Shown one piece after another: positions 1 to 11,395 of a stretch of DNA of 64,000 nt. Where the stretch lies: positions 2,604,001-2,668,000 of the forward strand of contig JACAXG010000070.1 of the NCBI GenBank assembly GCA_018881555.1, written 5' to 3'. The position numbers and the translations under genes were made by a program. The notes below the pieces were generated by a model. The model saw only the letters and a list, made by a program, of their open reading frames with translations, did no database searches and was not told the DNA's origin. Numbering within the stretch: the first letter of the stretch is position 1; every line of letters starts with the position of its first letter. Origin of the DNA: Amblyornis subalaris (Eukaryota; Chordata; Aves; Passeriformes; Ptilonorhynchidae).

Positions 1-202
1 CCTCCCCCTCCACGCTGCCGTTGCCCGGCTCGGCCGCACCGCTGGCGGGGCCGCCCCCGCCGGCCTCCTCCTGGTCTAGCGCGGCCTGGAGCCGCTCCAT
101 GAGCTCAGCCTTGAGGCCCTTGTCGGAGAGGCGCCGCTTTTTCAGCTCCTCCTTCAGCTCCGACACCTTCAGCTTCTTCACGTTCACGGGCGAGCAGCTC
201 AT
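1..202 (-). CDS. HNRNPU: HNRNPU exon 1 (partial, N-terminus with SAP domain)
   Basis: Reading the minus strand from the ATG at 202-200 gives a protein beginning [17 protein letters not shown], then a basic [18 protein letters not shown] segment, then an acidic/Gly-rich linker ([20 protein letters not shown]). This matches from memory the start of heterogeneous nuclear ribonucleoprotein U (scaffold attachment factor A). The SAP motif lies at about residues 8-42; in this family it binds AT-rich scaffold-attachment DNA. The protein is nuclear and acts in chromatin organisation, pre-mRNA splicing and Xist/lncRNA tethering. The frame stays open to the left window edge, so this is only the first ~67 residues of a protein of about 800; the SPRY, ATPase-like and RGG parts lie outside. 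The ATG sits in a GCCGCCATGA context, the usual start for the family. Differences from the human start as I recall it (Cys instead of Ser at residue 3, Gln-Glu instead of Asp-Glu after the SAP region, a longer Gly/Ala linker) look like ordinary divergence. Confidence 0.95.
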   Translation of the reverse strand, partial: MSCSPVNVKKLKVSELKEELKKRRLSDKGLKAELMERLQAALDQEEAGGGGPASGAAEPGNGSVEGE

Positions 203-381
203 GGCGGCGGCGGCGGCACTGGCGGCTCGGTCCCTGGGCGGCGCGCGGGCGGCGGCGAGCAGGGACGGGCGGGCGGCTCTGGCTCTGCCTGCGGTGTGTC
301 GGTGCCCCGGCGGGCGGTGGGTGCGGGCGGGAGGCGCGGGGGGTTCGTGCGGCTGCGGGAGCTGCGGAGCGGGACCCGCCT

Positions 382-390
382 GGCGCCAAA
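382..390 (-). promoter_or_regulatory. E2F-type site upstream of HNRNPU
   Basis: The minus strand reads TTTGGCGCC, which contains a perfect TTTSGCGC E2F consensus. It lies about 180 bases upstream of the HNRNPU start codon inside the CpG island. Function is inferred from the motif and its position only. Confidence 0.5.
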
Positions 391-460
391 TCCTTTCACC
401 GCGAGCTCGCGAGGGAGACGCGCCTCGCGGGGCCGCGCACGCACCGGCGACNCGCGCGCG

Positions 461-480
461 CCGCCCCGCCCCGCCCCCGC
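461..480 (-). promoter_or_regulatory. Clustered GC boxes (Sp1/KLF type)
   Basis: CCGCCCCGCCCCGCCCCCGC on the plus strand gives overlapping GGGGCGGGG boxes on the minus (HNRNPU) strand, about 260-280 bases above the start codon. This is typical of TATA-less CpG-island promoters. An NRF1-like near match (GCGCACGCAC) lies just beyond it at about 436-445. Confidence 0.5.
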
Positions 481-1440
481 GCACGTAGGCCCTCCCGCGC
501 TACCGTAACGACCGCATTACCGTAAATGCCCGCCCGAGCGCAGCGCGCCCCGCCGCCCTGGTTCTGGCGGGTTCCTTCCCGGCGGCAGATCCGCCGATGC
601 ACCGCTCTGGCACAGTAAACCCGCTCGGGGCTGGGACACGTCCCCGTGCCAGCTCCCGCCCGCCCGCATAAGACCACAACCCGACCGAAATGCCCCCGCA
701 CCCCGGCCCCGCATTCAAGCCGCAGCCTCGCAGCGCCCTGCCCTGATTCCCCTCGCTCCCCGGCGCCCATCTCGGGCNTAGTCCCGCACGTTTTATTTCG
801 TACAGGCTTTGAAAAGGGGCACTGCTGCTCGAAATAGCTCCCCTGGCACGGCCCTGCTAACGCAGTTATGTAAGGGCAGGAGCGGAGCTATCCCCGCTCC
901 CGCGGCACGGGGAGGCAGGCACGGGGCTGAGCCTTAACCAGAGCCGCGGCGGTAACAAAGGTCCTCTAAAGCATGAACTCCTGGTCTGGAGCTCGGCACG
1001 GAGCCAATCCGCTCACCAAAACTACCCAGATTTCCCTCTTTTTCCCCCCTGCCTCCCCCTCTCCACAGCGTTAATGTGGGTATCTCCNCAGCCACGCAAT
1101 TTGTACAGTGGTTGAATTTTGGACTTTTCCAATTCGGTCAAAAGTAACATGAAAACAAACAGCGGAGTGGATTTCACATGAGCAGAAAGGCAGCACTGAT
1201 CTACAAGTCGGCTCCCTCAGGGAGCCCGAATAAAAGGCATATTTTCACTTGCAGAAGAAGAAATGCAAGTCAACCCACGAGAAGATGAGTATGAAGCGCA
1301 ACTGAAGGGGAGGTTGCCTGGTGTCGGTACAGATCGCGTGGCCTCCTGAACCAGAACAAATTACGTTTATCTGCCCCGAGAGGAAGGGAAGGGATACAAG
1401 GAAGTCGCCCTGTTTTAACTGCACAAGGAAAGGGCTCTTT

Positions 1441-1468
1441 CACACACACACGCGCACACACACACACT
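1441..1468. repeat. (CA)n microsatellite
   Basis: A short CA run interrupted by CGCG (cacacacacacgcgcacac and onward). Alternating purine/pyrimidine tract; no gene feature. Confidence 0.9.
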
Positions 1469-4400
1469 GCTCTGTCCTCAGACAGGCTACATCTGTCTGG
1501 AGGAAACACGACTTGGTCGGCAAGGTTAGCTCAACCCAGCACTACACAACAGCTTGTTGGAACAGAGACAGGAGGAGATGCAATATGTACAGATGAGAAA
1601 AAGGTTGCCAGAACCTTTCCCTAACTTTAATGTCAAGTTAGTAGATTTTATCTCAGTCCAGTAAGTCAGAGTCACCTCAACAGCGGAAGAAAAGGATAAG
1701 AGTGCATCAATGCCAAGGAGAGGTCAGTGTGTGATTAAGCCATATCACTATAAATCACTTCCTTTGTCTATTTCTTCATGAAAGAACTATCTTAGCTAGT
1801 CTGCTGAGGGACTCCTTACATACACTGTTCTGCCAAGGTGGCAACAAAACTAAACAGAGATCACCTAGTTAGTATTGCAAGATTACTTACTGAAACTTAC
1901 AGATAGTTCTGCATTAATTTGGATGTCATTTGCCTGTCAAACTCCCATGATGTTTTTGGTTTTTTGAATGTAAAAAAATTTAAACAGAAAATGCATCATG
2001 GAGTCTTTATGAGTTGTATTATCTGTACCTCAGACAGAGCCCTGTGTTTAGACCTTGATCTTGCACAGGGCTCTTCATATGTTGAGTCATATTTCTGGAA
2101 GAGTTTAATCGACCCGATGTCTGATAATCCCTCCCACCACTGCAAACTTTATAGATTGATAGATTCTTTTAGGCCAGCTTTAGATCCCTAAGCCTTGCCT
2201 TAAATTAGCACATCTGCACATATTTACAGCGCCTGTGTGCTAGAAAACGCCCTCATTCAGAATCAGCCAAGAGCTGCAGTCCTCACATGTAATCCCATTC
2301 CTAAACAATGTCATGTCTCCCTACTTCAGTAACATGCTCATACTGCTTTATACTCCTGTTACCATGGAGAAACAAAACAGCTAACAGCTTTGAGACACAT
2401 GGAGAGATTTCTTACCCTAAAGCATTCAAGTCTGTATATAAAGGCACAAGTAGATAAAATAAAAATCATGTTTCCCCCCCTGAAATTTAGCACTACTAAC
2501 TTGAGGTGGTTTGTTGTTTTTTTTTTTTTAAGTTACTACAGCTGTCTGTTAGAAGGCTAAACATATTATTTTTAATGGAAATTAATTCATACCATCGTAG
2601 TAAGGGTAATGCTTACTATCTAACCATACACTAAATTACTCTACTGAACAGGTGTAGCAGGACTATGTTTTCAGTTATATTACATATTATTACAGAAGTG
2701 AGAAATCCCAGTTAATTCTTGGATGTCAGGTGATTCAATTGTAAATAATAAATAAATTGTAAATAAATAGTTATACATAGTCATAAAGCTAAGTAAATAA
2801 AACATACACATAACTGAAATAGATGTGTAACCTTAGTGACTGCCTTTCAGTCTAAAAAAAAAGCTTTTTTTATGTGTAAGTTAAATACATATTTATTACA
2901 CATCTGTCCCTGGGAAAAATCTCTCTAAGATACTCCCCTGTCCTCTTTGAGTCCTGTGTTTCAGCAGTTTGCCTTTTCCTTATTCATACTTTGAAGGGGA
3001 AAGATGAGTTAAGGATGTATGCTCTCCTCATGGCTGTACCCTCTCTTAGTTCAGATACTGAGTGGATCCTTCAACTCTGCTTTTCGTAGAACATGCAGAC
3101 AGGCGGATACCAGCCATGTCAAAATGAGTGTTTGGTAATGCAAACTCCTGAAACCACAAAGCACCAGAGGAAAGCACTTTAATGTGCAAAGCTCCTACTT
3201 GTATAATGATGGCCATATGAAAAACAAAACATGATTGCTGATAACCACAAGTACTCCTCCATTAAAACTGCCTTTTCTTTTGTCTCAAAACACATTAAAA
3301 CAAAATCTTCCTCTCCATTTAAATGAAAAGTGACATGTCCCCATATATAAGAGATGCGATCCTATGCACTTTTTATCAATCATGTAGTATTTTCCTCCTA
3401 CCTCTGTTACTTTCTAACCTAAACTGTTTTTCTCTCCAAACCAGTCTCCCCTCTCAAAAGTAATTTGGGATCCTCCCTCTGGAACTTGGCTCTTCAACGG
3501 ATCAGTTACTCTGGTTTCCCTCAGTTTTGTTTGTGTTCCTTTAGGCTTCACTAGTTGCTCTACTCACCTATAGTGTTCTTTCCATTATTCACCCTTAGTC
3601 CTTCCAAATCTCTCTCCTCTCCCTGTTTGCCAAGAGCAGTGACAAAGAGGTAACAAAAGGAAGAGCAGGCTTTCAGGACGGTACTGAACAGTGCCAAGAG
3701 TCCAATCCCATCTGGGCTTTGAACTCTTCCACACACTTTCAGTGTTGCAGGAGAACCCAGGCATTTGTCTTTCCCTGTTCTGCTCTCTTAGAGTCTCGTC
3801 TGTCCTATTCTGACTTCTCTTGTTGTGCTTTACCCTACATCTGACCATCACAGTTTGTTCCTGGTCTTTTCTGCATGTCCTTAATCCATCTACCCTCAAT
3901 TAATATTGTCTTTAGAGTTCTACATTCAACACACCATTACTTTAAAAGAGAATATAATTATTGAAATACTCTGCTGCCTTTTATGATAGCAGGCAGCATG
4001 TGGAGCAAGTCTTTTTTTTTCGCGCTTTTCATCTCTCCTCATGAAATACTCATTAATCATTATTAGAGCCAATCAGAAATTTTCAGACATTTTAAAAGTG
4101 CTAATTTGTCACAAGTGAGGTTGCATGATGAAGGGCCAGTTCTGATGATTTCTTAGCCCAAAGAACCCCCCTATCTATTTTTCTCCATTGGTAGGTCCTA
4201 TCTTAGGATCTATCTTCAAGGAGGTTAGGAGGTTTTTTTGGAGAAGAAATAGCGCTACCCTTGCCCTGTGCTCCTCTTTNCCTGACATGTACTGCTGCTC
4301 ATTGTCAGAATCAGGATGCTGAACTAGTTTGACCTTGCCTTATACTATCTATAATCTCTCCACGATATTTTNATATCAAAGGAGTTAAATTCATCTCAGA

Positions 4401-6183
4401 AATGAGGTGGTCATGTGCCAAAATACGGCCTATTATTTGCACAGCAACCAGATTAGTTAGGTCTGAAAGCATCCTCAGGACCTAAGGGTTGTTAGTGTCT
4501 GATTACAAGTAGNTCTGACAGCGTTCAAGGGAATGAAATTCAGATTTCTGGCACTGGTTTGGTTAGCTAGTTCTCCTTGGAAGCATCTTTCTCTTATTAC
4601 ACTCACTGCCATAGCACCCTTTGGACCTCCAGGTGGGCTGTCAGTTTAGAGTCAATACACAAGTCCTTTTTAAGATCCTAATTCTATTTTGCTTTTCCTG
4701 TGTGTTGGATGAAGTCGTTGAGTAACCACATCAAGCTGCAAAGCTACACCAGGATATCACATACCAGCCACAACCCTTGTTTGTCACCCTCACTGACCCC
4801 ATACCAAAAAGAATCCCCCTTTCCCCATTTCCAAGGAGTAACTTTTTTTGTTTAAAAAAAGTGCCAAAACCCAAGCCCATGAGTTTCTGAGAAACTGTTT
4901 CTCAGTTCAGAGCATTCAAAGACTCACAGTTTCTAAGCCTGGCCTTGGGAAAAAAGGCTGCATTCTCCAGCATTTAAACCAAGATTTATTTTGGCTTTAT
5001 TCAGAGCCATACAGAAGTCTATTGACTACACATATCTCAAGTTTTATATATGAATTAGTTCATAAGAAGATATTTAGCTCCACAAATCAGACATCTGCAG
5101 TTCCTGGAGATTTTTTTGTAACTTGCCACATATACACATTCACTAGAGTGGAGCTGTGAACTCTGGAAATTTAGACAGACTAAACCCCTCTGCATAGCAG
5201 TCACTCTGTGGAAGAGGAGGTAGCATTGTAAATCAGCTTCCAAAAATACAGTTCTCCTGTGAGAAGACAATGTGGAAGTGCCATTTCAAGAGAGTATCAA
5301 CTAATCTCTCTAAGGGACTACCAAAACAATCATAAGTAGGTTTTAAGGTTGAGTATCAGCTCCAGTGTACCTTTCTGCTCACATATGATACATATAGTCA
5401 AGATAGGTAACTAGAACCAAACAATCATGGGAGACAGATGCAAAACGAGTGGGTGACAGGACAATTCACAACTGACAGCCAAGACCAGCTCTTGCCTAAT
5501 GCGACTTTTCTGTTCAACCTGACTTTAGAAAAACCACCCCCACTAATGTCCAGATGACCACTTTTTTTGTTTGCTTTTCCCTCTTATTCTGGTACTCTAC
5601 ACTCTCTGTAGTATGCACAGTACACGCCTATCATAATTTTACTCTTTAAGCCTCTTCAATACATCTTTCTCCTTCCACGCATAAGATGCTTTTGCCAAAA
5701 AAGGAAAGTCACCACACACTCTTTGTGGCACCAGAGTACTGCTAGCTCTTAGGCCATCTCCTCCATCCCCTCCATTCACAGAGTGGCTTCTACAGATCAG
5801 GAAGGCCATGCTAAAAGCCCCACATAAACCCTCTATTTATAAGAATATTGTACGCTAACTAAAGGTAGTACCATGGTCCAGCTGGGTACCTTAAATCTGT
5901 GATGGGCAAAGCTGAGTAAGCAAACTATTTTTCAATGTTCATTAATCCATGTTAGCATGCTTTCAAGATGGCCACTTTTGTAACGAGAGTGTGAGACTCA
6001 GCTGAAGTCCAGAGCATTCACAAAGGTACATATCTCAGCAACAGGATGATTATTTTTTCCTTTCTGAAGATATTGACTTGCTTGTTTTTAAATTCTACAA
6101 CATCAGGAGAACTACATGAAGACAAAGGCACTACCTCAGACTTCTCCCCAGCACCGCTTTCTACATAGAAAACATGACCTTTA

Positions 6184-6262
6184 GAGGAGAGGAAAGGAGA
6201 GGAAAGGAGAGGAAAGGAGAGGAAAGGAGAGGAAAGGAGAGGAAAGGAGAGGAAAGGAAAGG
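6184..6262. repeat. Purine decamer tandem repeat (GGAAAGGAGA)n
   Basis: About seven nearly perfect copies of the 10-base unit GGAAAGGAGA, all purine on the plus strand. The minus strand reads as an apparent Leu-Ser-Phe-Pro-rich frame, which is an artefact of the repeat. Confidence 0.95.
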
Positions 6263-8683
6263 TAGATGCCAGATAGCTTTCCATGTTTAGGCACTGCTCT
6301 GGCAATCCTACAAGGCAGCTGTTACAAAAGCCTGAGGTCTGCTAAGCAGACTCCAAAGCACCAAAAAGTAACTTGGAGAGTACAAAACTGCCTTTCCCTA
6401 CAGTCTTGGTCGCGGATCTTTTTGCTTTTACCTTTGAAAGCAGTATCCCATGTCCAGCTACTTTTCTGTTAAGCCCCAAAAGAAGTCAGCTCAGAAAAGA
6501 AAAGGAAATCCCCTTTGCACAGTGAGTGAGAAAAGGAAAGGGAGCCTTTTCCTTTCTGCCCACCCACCTCCCATCACACATCATGGGCTCAGAAAACTAC
6601 ACAAAACCTAGCTATGTGCTAGCAATCCACAGCACAACCATTAGCAACACTTAACTTTAGGACTGTACACTATATCATCTTTAAAAGGAGGATAAAGAAA
6701 TAAGGTCAGAGGTTTGGTCAGTTGATTGTTTTTAGGAAACTGCATTTTATCCAGTTGAGTTAACCTCACTGTAGAATGCTCTCTGGAAAGAAAGGCATTT
6801 TGTCATAGACTGCTCTTTAACCCACTCGGCTGGAGCAAATCTGCTCAGCCTTTCTCTTTTTTCAGGCTGAGGGAAACCAGCATCATTTCATATGAGAGAC
6901 TTAGCAACAGAAACTCTTCTGGCAACACTCTAAAGCAACTACTAGCAAAGGACTACAGGTAATTTCCTAGGAAAGACTCAAAAAACTCAGTCAGTCCCCT
7001 ACGAACTCTCTGAGAACAATTATTTGACAATAAACAGCAGAAGAAAAGCACTGTCATGTAAGCTTGCTGTTCCACATCCATAGGCTAAGGATATTCCCGG
7101 GAGCACACCCTGGCCAGAAGGCAGGCAGCCCTTCCAGCAGGTGTTATAAATCACAACCAGGTATCCCATCAGGTCATGCTGTTTTAAAGGAACAGTGCCA
7201 GTGAAGTTGGGAGGAGGAGGGTCAAAAGTTTTCTAGGGGCTTTCTGCTGTAAGGTAGCTAATCCAAGAGTTAACAAACTCCTAAACTATTCAACTAAGAT
7301 TTTCTGATAGGAACATAAAGCTATCCTTCTAAATAATGTCAGGCTAGCATATTTTGAGCAGCATCCTGAATTGTCAATATTTGCAATCCAGTACTGTCTA
7401 TCCTATAGCTTTTCCTGTGTCCCTGGACCCATGTGACTCTGCTGAGTTCATTACAGGGTCAGGGCCACAATGAGATTCTGGATTTTATGACTTCTTTTTC
7501 ATACAAAAGAAAATAGAACTGCCTGGTAGTTCCTCTGTGAGACAAGGCATCTGCACTTGTTTCTCCTGCTTCACATACCAGCAAAGTAAGAGATCCTCAA
7601 CAGCAAAAATTTAAGAAAGTAAGAAGCAAGGTGAGCACAGCATGCCAGTCTTAACAGAGAACTGTTTTAACAATCCTATTATCATAGGCAGAACAGTGTT
7701 TCTGAAATAAAATAAGCTGGTTGCTGTGTGTGTGACAACAGTGTGCTTGGCTATCATTTACAAACTTGAAGAACTTACAACCAAAAGTATCATTTAAAAG
7801 GAGTGAAAACAGACACAAATCTTGCACCTTCAAAACCAAGAATCAGATTGTCCACAATATCTAAAAAGACTTTTTTTATCACCAGTATGTTCCACATGGG
7901 AAAGTCTCAGATACTCTAGTTATGGACAGCACTNTGAAATCATAATATATTGACACACAAAAGACAATTCAGAGTAAAAGTAAAGAAAAAAACCCAAACC
8001 AAAACAACCACAAAACACTTGAAAAATAAGCAATTACATGAGAAAATAACGCTATAACTGATCAGCTTTAAAGGAAATTAATGCAGAGCATTCAGACAGA
8101 AAATCTTTAAATGAATACTTAAAACCAGCTTTTTTTTCCTTTATCCTCTTTTTCTTCTCTGAAGCTGGTCTCATCACAAAAGCCAACTTTTTTTTTTTTT
8201 TAACTCCATAGTAACTAACTCTAGCAATCCCTGTCCAAGTTCTTAGGCTTAACAAGATGAGAGTTTGTATCTAATGCCATGGTTTTGCAACCAGCAATAA
8301 ATCAGCAGCAAGCTTTAAGTCCATTGTTTATTTGAAGCACCCTTATTATGAGGAAATATTTCTCGTAATATTTCCTTTTGTTCCTTTTTACTTCTCACTT
8401 GCTGATTTATAGCTTTCCCTATATTCTTCACCCATTTGTATGTATCTCAAATGCTTTCTTATACTTGAAATGCTTCATCATAATGATGCAGAACTTTGCT
8501 GGAACATTGAAAAGTCTGGCTTGAACCTGACCTGCACTGGCAGCGGATCACAGCTTGCGGCAGCCCACATGAAATGAGCTGAATATCTCCGTCTGCTTCC
8601 AAGTGAACGAGGGCTGCTTTGGAGAACGCTACCCCAGATAACCCCCAAACTGACAGCCTGGGAAGGAAGTGAATGAACATGGG

Positions 8684-8694
8684 TGCTGAGTCAC
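8684..8694 (+). promoter_or_regulatory. NF-E2/AP-1-type motif
   Basis: TGCTGAGTCAC matches the NF-E2/NRF2 consensus (AP-1 core TGAGTCA with a TGC extension). It sits in a moderately GC-richer patch (about 8480-9290) with several overlapping but unrecognisable open frames. A regulatory role is a guess from the motif. Confidence 0.25.
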
Positions 8695-10054
8695 TTTTCA
8701 CTTTCTTTGCTGTGAACAGGTAACAAATCCACAGAAACCAATTTGGATACTCAGCAGCAAAACTTGTGAAAATGCTGCTTCTCTCATGCCTTCGTCCTCC
8801 ACCCCCCCAGCACGCAAACTGTTACTGGTGCGATGGGGGACCACACTGGAAGCTTGCACAGAGCACTTCCCTTTGCAAGACAGCTCAATAAAACCCTGTA
8901 GGAGCCAAGGGCTGGTATGCACTCATCACCCACAGCCAGCAGCGCTTTGGGCCCAATCTGCTGGGAAATAAGTACCTGGAGACCAGAGGTACCCCTGAGC
9001 CAAGGCCTGAAACAGTCTGCAGCCTGATGCAAGAAAGGGAAGAATTTGGTAGGGATGAGTACTATGGCTTTAGTGGGAGGCTGTGGCTTTCAGTCAGAGG
9101 GCAGAAAGGAAGTGTGAAGTGCAGGAGCTGGAGCAGCCCACCCTGCGTGGGCTGCAGGAGAAGGGCTGGTGGAGCAGCAAGGAGCCTGCCTGCACACACG
9201 CACAAGGGTGGGCTGTCAGCTGCCTCATGCTGGGATGCTACAGGGTGTTTTCTTGGGTGGTATTCAGAACAAGTTTGAATAAAACAAAGTTTAAAAAAAC
9301 ATTTAATAAATACCAGTGGTAAACACTGTGCTCTTCCAGAATGTGTTCTGGATTTTAAGCATTTTTGTTGAAAATTGAAATTTACTTTCCTTCTTTAGTG
9401 AAGTTTATTAAACTAATGTATTGCTTTTTTTTCTCCTGGAATCACTTCCGAGATTCTGTTAATTCTAGAGAATAACAAAATGAGAATACTCCTTAGAATT
9501 AAGAAAAGAAAACTTATGAAAGTGTTTCAATTAATAATCAATAAAGTTGCTTATTGCAGGGAACCAAGATCTCTTAAAATCCTAATAGCCTATATTTTAA
9601 AATGAAGGCATTTAAAGCTGGGTAACAGTACGTTGATTTTCCCCTTTCTGCCCTTTAGGTCTATTTGGAACCACATTTGTAAGGATAAAGGAGAAGTATT
9701 TTCTTTCAGTACTTTTAACAATCTGATGTTTTATCTGAATTGGAAATTGGATTTCATTCCTGTCTTCTTTTTTTCCCCAGCCTTTACTGTGGCTGCATCT
9801 GCTGAAACTGGGGGTGTAAGAGAGGGAGAAGTGTGATTTACACTGGTGGAGCTCACTGCTGAACTCACTGGTGTTGTGCGAGGTAAAGCTAAGCATATAT
9901 ATTTGCCTTATGACTGGAATTGAGTATGAGTATATGCCTCAAGACTGGGATTTTTCCATTAGCCATTTAGATCTGCTGATATTTTGGATCACTCGATCAT
10001 TCTCTCTTCAATTTTTGTTTGGGTGTAGTTTTGGTTTTTTGTTGCCCCCCCCCC

Positions 10055-10069
10055 CCCCCAACTTAAAGG
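10055..10069. repeat. Cytosine homopolymer
   Basis: A run of about 14 C residues following ttttttgttg. Runs of this kind are prone to length errors in sequencing. Confidence 0.85.
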
Positions 10070-10695
10070 TTCTTTATATATCACTCTGACAAATACAATT
10101 TTTCTATCTGATTATCTATATGGAGCTTTACTTTCATTTTTTCCTTTTTCTGAGATGCTTCTGTTTGAAGTATTTGACTGTGTTTTTTTTCACTTCTGTT
10201 CTTCATTTTTGTTCTATTTTTAAATCGTCTCATTTAGGTTTTATTCTAATTCTTCTAACACTAATACCTCACAGATCTTTTTCTTCCCAGTGCATATTTC
10301 CCTCAGTTTTTCTCAGTAGATAGCATGAATGCTCTCTCCAGCTTCCAGATATTAGCACTTTTATTCTTGATTTCCAAGTGACAATATCAGTGATTCATTC
10401 CGTGCAATTATTTGTGATCACAAAGTTGACAAAAAAAGTGCTCTTACAAGCTAGATTTGCCTGTGAAACCTTATGCTTAATATAAACCCAACTCTTATCT
10501 GCTGCAATCCACCGGGCTCTTGAAAGATGTGGGGAGGATGGAAAAAGAATTTGGTAATGGTTCTCTTAAAAAACAAAAGATCTCTTCCCAACCGTTGAAT
10601 TGCTGCTAATGGCACTGGCCCTTTCAAAACCAACCACACCTTATGCAGATGAAATGCCAGGCCAGGAGCTTTGTGTGATCTGTGAATTTATGGAG

Positions 10696-10781
10696 CTCCC
10701 TCCACCTCCACCTCCACCTCCACCTCCACCTCCACCTCCACCTCCACCTCCACCTCCACCTCCACCTCCACCTCTACCTCC
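10696..10781. repeat. (CTCCAC)n hexanucleotide repeat
   Basis: About 14 copies of CTCCAC with one variant unit (CTCTAC) at the right end. It makes three different open frames on the plus strand (poly-Pro, His-Leu, Ser-Thr type) that mean nothing as genes. Strand asymmetry is complete: no G on the plus strand through the array. Confidence 0.95.
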
Positions 10782-11317
10782 TTTTTAACTCTGATATTAC
10801 TGAAGGTTGTCCCTACCGAGAAAAAGAGATGGTTATTTATTTCTTTCAAAGTCTCAAATCAGAGATTCTCCTCTGTGTTTCTCGCTTCTCAAATCTATAG
10901 GGAAGCCAATAGCTCTAGGCTGATAACTTTATGCATTCATATTTTATGTCAATGAATATAGGTTGGAAAGTGATAAAAACAGAGCTCTGAAAATCAGCCT
11001 CTTGCTTCTACTACCAAATCCAAGTGATTCCACAAAGACAAAACCCCTCTTTTAGTCCTTTCTCAGACTGTGTTGTATTTACTGAGGAGCTCGAGTCACT
11101 CTGGGAACCGGACTTCTGAAAATATACAAAAAAATTTGGCTGCTAGGGTTGTTTAGGAGGACAAGAGGTTCTCAGAGTTCTGAAATTTTAGATCACAAGA
11201 AGCATGTGTGTCTCCATGACTACCAGATCAGTTCATGAGCATCCTGGCAGATTTCTGGTAGCCATTTTGGAAGGTCTCACAGATAAACTGCTTAATGAAA
11301 AGACAACTGTAGCCATT

Positions 11318-11395
11318 CTGGCCTGCTGGGAAGACCAAGGGAGGTTGGACCAAATGACCCCATCAGTGGTCCCTTCCAACCTTAAGCATTCTGAA
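11318..11395 (+). mobile_element. CR1 LINE 3' tail fragment
   Basis: The stretch 'ggaccaaatgacc ... ggtcccttccaacctt' is the recognisable 3' end of avian CR1 retrotransposons (consensus of the type 'gatgacc..ggtcccttccaaccc'). The copy is old, with only the last ~80 bases identifiable. CR1 copies are usually 5'-truncated like this. Confidence 0.6.

Larger units (their letters stand above)
1..960. promoter_or_regulatory. HNRNPU: CpG island promoter of HNRNPU
   Basis: The first ~960 bases are very rich in G+C and in CpG, and the density falls sharply to AT-rich DNA after that. The island covers exon 1 of HNRNPU and its upstream region and has no TATA box, as expected for a broadly expressed gene. 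On the HNRNPU strand the region above the ATG shows an E2F-type site (383-390) and stacked GC boxes (461-480). The transcription start itself cannot be fixed from sequence. Many overlapping open frames here, on both strands, are by-products of the base composition. Confidence 0.85.

Noticed and set aside
21..488. 155-codon plus-strand frame opposite HNRNPU exon 1
   Set aside because: It is antisense to a clearly coding exon in very GC-rich DNA. Composition is Ser/Ala/Arg-rich with no domain.
10600..10900. Poly-Pro and His-Leu open frames
   Set aside because: They are made entirely by the CTCCAC hexamer repeat and have no conserved flanks.
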